From Clavelina lepadiformis (Eukaryota > Chordata > Ascidiacea > Aplousobranchia > Clavelinidae): 64,000 nt of DNA. The translations under genes were made by a program, and so were the position numbers. Each line of letters starts with the position of its first letter. Position 1 is the first letter of the stretch. Location of the stretch: the NCBI RefSeq assembly GCF_947623445.1, contig NC_135247.1, positions 498,501 to 562,500 of the forward strand, written 5' to 3'. The notes below the pieces were generated by a model, which ran no database searches, had not been told where the DNA came from, and was given only the letters and a program-made list of their open reading frames with translations. Below, one piece after another: positions 60,127 to 64,000 of this stretch.

Positions 60127-62802
60127 TACATTTACATTATACATGTACATTTACATGTGCATACATTTATACAATACTATTATTGCACGATTATTATTAT
60201 TATGCTATAGCATTATTAAGCTCTAATACTTAATTATTGGCCAGGACTGGGCTTAAATAAAGATAAGTTGACAAAAACATTTCGTCTACGTTGACAACCG
60301 AGCATTTTGCAAGGTGCCAATATAAGTTTAAATCTATAACAAGCTGTTGTTTAATAATCAGATCAAGATCAGGTTTGCGGTAATAATCATATTACGGTTT
60401 TGCAAAAACGAAATCGTAAAGCGAAGATAAATGTGAGCGTGCTGTGTGTTTGCAACAGAAAAAGAAATAAATAAATTTGGATAAAGGATAGAATTGGGTC
60501 CATTTTACTCTTTAGCGTCACCATCATCTTCAACCTTATACTATGGCATTTAGCGTGACGAAAATTGAAAAAAGATCACTCTGTGTGGGAGGAAGCAAAT
60601 ATAAAAGCCCATCTAGGACCCAAGACAGCTGATGTTGCCGACACTTTTTGGCAACGGATCCGATCGAAATATTTTCTACTAAATGGGACCATAAAGGATC
60701 TTCCAGTTTGATGCTGGCTTCCTGGTTACTTATGAACAACACGAATTTATCTGTCATGAGGATGTTTATCCAACTACTGTACTTGAAGTGGTGAAAATAC
60801 TTTTTCCAAATTAACCAAACAAGCCACTACGACTACGTTGGTATCAGTATCTGCGGTTGTTACATACCATTATGGGCAACTTGTTTGGCCAGTTGAGTTG
60901 TTTTGAAAGAAACAAAAGAGAAACGAAAAATCGTTTTAACTAAAGCAAACAGACAAAGAACAAGGATTGCGACAGGAATTCATTCAAGCTGGCTCAACCT
61001 TTGCTACCTATAAACATAACAAACGACCCATAACAAAGACGAGGAAAACCTCTATGTTTTGTCTCATGACTTTGTCTAGTTTCGGTTCCTTAAACGGTTA
61101 TTCTAAAATTAAACAAGTTTTCCTTCACTCGTGATTGCATGCTATGGTGCATCACTATGCATCACTATCACTATTGCTATGGTAAACAAGTTTCTGTAAA
61201 GTGCTTCACAGAGATCAAAATAATTGTCTCAAACTATAGCATTACACTATAGCAACTGCAGATGACGATGTTCTTGTTTGCTGCTCAGTTTATAGTCGAA
61301 TAGTAGAAGATTGTAAAAAACAACTTGATCACAAAACACTTCATGAATACGACGACGTGGCATAAAACTCGCTTTCATGTCAGGAAGTAATAAAAATTGT
61401 AAAAATCACAAAATTAAGCAGAACAGGAACAAGTCAAACGATCAACAAACACAATACAAAGATTGCTGATGAGGTTAGAAGCAACTACTTTGTACTGCGT
61501 ACACAGAAAGCGATTTATTTAGTTTGGATAGTTTTAGTTTTATGTCAATAGTTGCAGCACACAAAGACACAGCACAGCGAGAATCACGAGCACTATAAAT
61601 ACAATAATACAATACATAAGACAATACAAATACGAACACTTTACAAGCGTGATGTGAAGACGAATATGAAATTGTCAATGGTGTAGTTGATTGAATAAAT
61701 AATCTGAAGTCAAACCATATCTTATACTGAAGACATTTTCGTCATCTATATGTGGCAGTTATAGTGTTTCCACTCAGGTTATTGTGAGTTGGAACAAAAT
61801 GAGGTTTATTAAATAAATAGGATATTTCAGCTGGAAACAACAAAGGTGTCGAAAGTAACAAAACCACGAAATCTAATCCATGTACCAAAAATATGAGTCA
61901 AGTTTATCTCGCAGTTTCAAAAATGCCACCAGACTACCACACACCGGTTACAGCTTATTGCCAAAGATGAATAGGTTTGATTTTCAGCACGACCTTTATA
62001 TATATATGCTCTGCTAGGTGCTTTTTTCTCTTTATCTTCTTCATGTTTCTCTTCTATTTTCGAGCCAGACAAATTATCGACCCAAGTATTGCGCAAGTCT
62101 GTGTCTAAATGTGCCTTTGACAAATGCTGACGCGGCTCAGCGCCGTACGTTGTAAAGTCAGGGACATGGATTGTTTGTAAACAAGAAAACTACGCAACGC
62201 AGAAACTTTCCGAATATGGAACTTTAGAAGTGCAACTAACACTTTATCTGTTACGTCATAAACAGTTATTCATGACATGAAAAGGACAGAAAAAACATTT
62301 CAAAGCCTAGGCCCTAGACTGCAACAAATTAGAGCGCAATGTAAAATACGCAAAAGAACTCAGCAGCCAGTATTAAAAGCGATGGAACAAATGAAACAGC
62401 AGCTGGAGTTGGGCTTAACATATCGCTGAGCGTTGACTGTATTTACTTAGTCGATAAAAGATAGATATTATACTCAGGGAGATTAGGTTGGTGGCAATCA
62501 TACAAAATAATCGCGCGCCAACCGTTAAGATTTAAACTGTGGGTTTTGAAAGAGAAAAAGCAGAACTGAAAATACATTGGGCGAAACTCGTCTTTCGCCT
62601 GAAACGCTCCGTTAAATTTTGAAGTATTCTAATTTAAACAAGGAATACAAACAGTGATGGAACGACAAAAGCAAACCGAGCTCATATTAAATCAAACAAT
62701 GCCGCAAATTATGAAAAAACATAATTTTCTACGGAATTCTGTTCCAGCTAAAGGTTTTTATAATTTTGTTGTCGCTTCGGGATTTTTCAGCCTCAAGTTG
62801 AG

Positions 62803-64000
62803 ATGCGGCGTCTTCTCGAGTCCATGCACATTTTCATTTTTCTTCTCTTCTTCGTTGTGTGGGCCAGGGCCAGTGCTGGAGAATCGACAAAGCGAAGTCG
62901 TAAGTGCACTCCCAACGATCCAAGAATTACTTTTGAAAGGTGAGTCAATTGACACACGATACTACACCACAGACATCAAATTGAATTAAAGTCAAAGCGC
63001 GGTTTCAGGTTGCCCAGTTGACGTTTCTTTAAAAACGTTTTGTGAATTAAACGATGTTTTCAAACAAAATACTACCAGAACGTTTCACGTCATACGAGCA
63101 CATTTTAATTCGTGTCGCAATCTAACCTACCGCATTACATCATCTTCTTTTCATTCACATTCTCAAGCTTACTTTCACTTACGTGGCAATTTTTATCTCA
63201 TCGCACTTTTCGTATTTGCAGCTGCGCACTGGACTACAGAGACATGACCTTGTGGTGTGACCTCACAAACCTCACCCAGCTTCCTCGCCCTAACAAGATC
63301 AAAGCAATGGCCCCGCCGAGCAAATCCTCCTACCTCTTCATGAACGACAGTTGCGTCGCTTCCTTAGACCCAGGTGAGCTTGCAATCTTCGGCTGCTGCT
63401 CCACCAGAAAGATATTTCTGTTGATATGGCAACTAAAATTGTGCATTTAAGGAGTACTTAGGGAGTACACGCGGCTGCAATCCATAAGTTTTTCCGACAA
63501 TTTGCTCAAATTTGTTTCGGACGGAACTTTTTCTCAACATCCCAAACTGAAAGATATTGACCTTTCAATGAACAAGATCTCGTCCATTCATCCAGACGCA
63601 TTCAAAGGTCGGAAAGTAAAATGACGTTGACTATTATTGTGATGTCATAAGACACAAAAAGGTTTCCATGTTATTTTTTCATAATATTTCGTAATTACAG
63701 GATTGAAAACACTAGCGAGACTCAATCTTATGAAGAACCGGTTGACCTCGCTTGACCCGATGGTGTTTAGCAATCTCGAAAATCTTAAAGAACTCTTCCT
63801 GGATCGAAATCGCTTCCAATCGCTCGATGCAACATCCCTTCACTTCTTGAAGCGGCTTCTTCTTCTCACTCTTTCCGAGAACAAAATAAAGCGTTGGAAT
63901 AAAACTAACGGCCAATTTCGAGAAATGCAAACTTTGAACTTGAGCGGCAACAAACTTGAGGGGGTCAGCAGCGGAGATTTCAATAGAATGAGCAAACTCA
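62803..64000 (+). CDS. LRR-7: leucine-rich repeat membrane protein, 5' part only
   Basis: Four exons before the window edge: 62803-62939, 63222-63373, 63452-63607, 63701-64000 (continuing). Signal peptide MHIFIFLLFFVVWARASA, then KCTPNDPRITFER, which matches exon 1 of LRR-3 and LRR-4. The cap is CALDYRDMTLWCDLTNLTQL, NDSC, almost the same as in LRR-3. LRRs include LKDIDLSMNKISSI and LKELFLDRNRFQSL. Exon 4 already shows the extra LRR (MQTLNLSGNKLEGV) of the 301-nt form, so it should end at 64001, one base past the window. C-cap, helix and tail are not visible. The cluster therefore continues to the right. Confidence 0.92.

Larger units (their letters stand above)
58795..62802. other. 4-kb spacer between LRR-6 and LRR-7
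   Basis: AT-rich, with two short tandem repeats (59712-59759, 60091-60126) and no supported gene. A 15-base word, AGCCTAGGCCCTAGA, near 62306 also occurs near 8809, perhaps the end of a dispersed repeat. The LRR-7 promoter must lie at the right end. Confidence 0.5.

Overview
The window looks like compact invertebrate-chordate nuclear DNA, most likely from an ascidian tunicate. This is an inference: the evidence is many short exons with GT/AG introns of roughly 80-700 bp, AT-rich spacers, dense gene packing, small non-autonomous DNA transposons, and very frequent TGACGTCA-type words. No species can be named from sequence alone. All exon models below were built by hand from reading frame, splice consensus and phase.

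Layout. 1-1875 (+) is the 3' part of a gene for a coiled-coil protein with a TBC-like region. 2270-4576 (+) is a four-exon gene for a single-C2H2-finger nuclear-type protein. 6359-8968 (-) is a complete, split ribosomal protein L18 gene (188 aa) with a 5'TOP start; a 237-bp hAT-type MITE sits in its last intron. 12674-17655 (+) is a ten-exon gene for a secreted protein that joins a C-type lectin domain to a carbonic anhydrase-like domain lacking two of the three zinc histidines.

From 23660 to the right edge lies the main feature: seven tandem paralogous genes, all on the + strand, for type I single-pass membrane proteins with leucine-rich repeats (called LRR-1 to LRR-7 here; LRR-7 runs off the window). 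Every full copy has the same seven-exon plan: signal peptide; cysteine cap with a WCD-type motif; two LRRs (always 147-156 nt); a variable LRR exon (232, 286 or 301 nt); two LRRs (126-135 nt); last LRR plus first half of the LRR C-cap; and a long last exon with the rest of the C-cap, a Ser/Thr/Pro stalk, one membrane helix and the tail. The intron phases are identical (2,1,1,2,2,0). The ectodomain plan is held constant, while the cytoplasmic tails are unrelated: long in LRR-1, -2, -4 and -5, very short in LRR-3 and -6. The LRR-4 tail carries three YFN-x motifs of the Grb2-SH2 type and the LRR-5 tail a PPSY WW-type motif. This is the pattern expected of a diversifying surface-receptor cluster; an immune, recognition or adhesion role is inference only.

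The spacers hold a 1.64-kb DNA transposon with long inverted repeats, TTA target duplications and a 328-codon transposase-like frame (32183-33826), a 667-bp Mutator-like MITE with a 9-bp target duplication (58128-58794), and several short tandem repeats. No tRNA, rRNA, CRISPR array or viral element was recognised.
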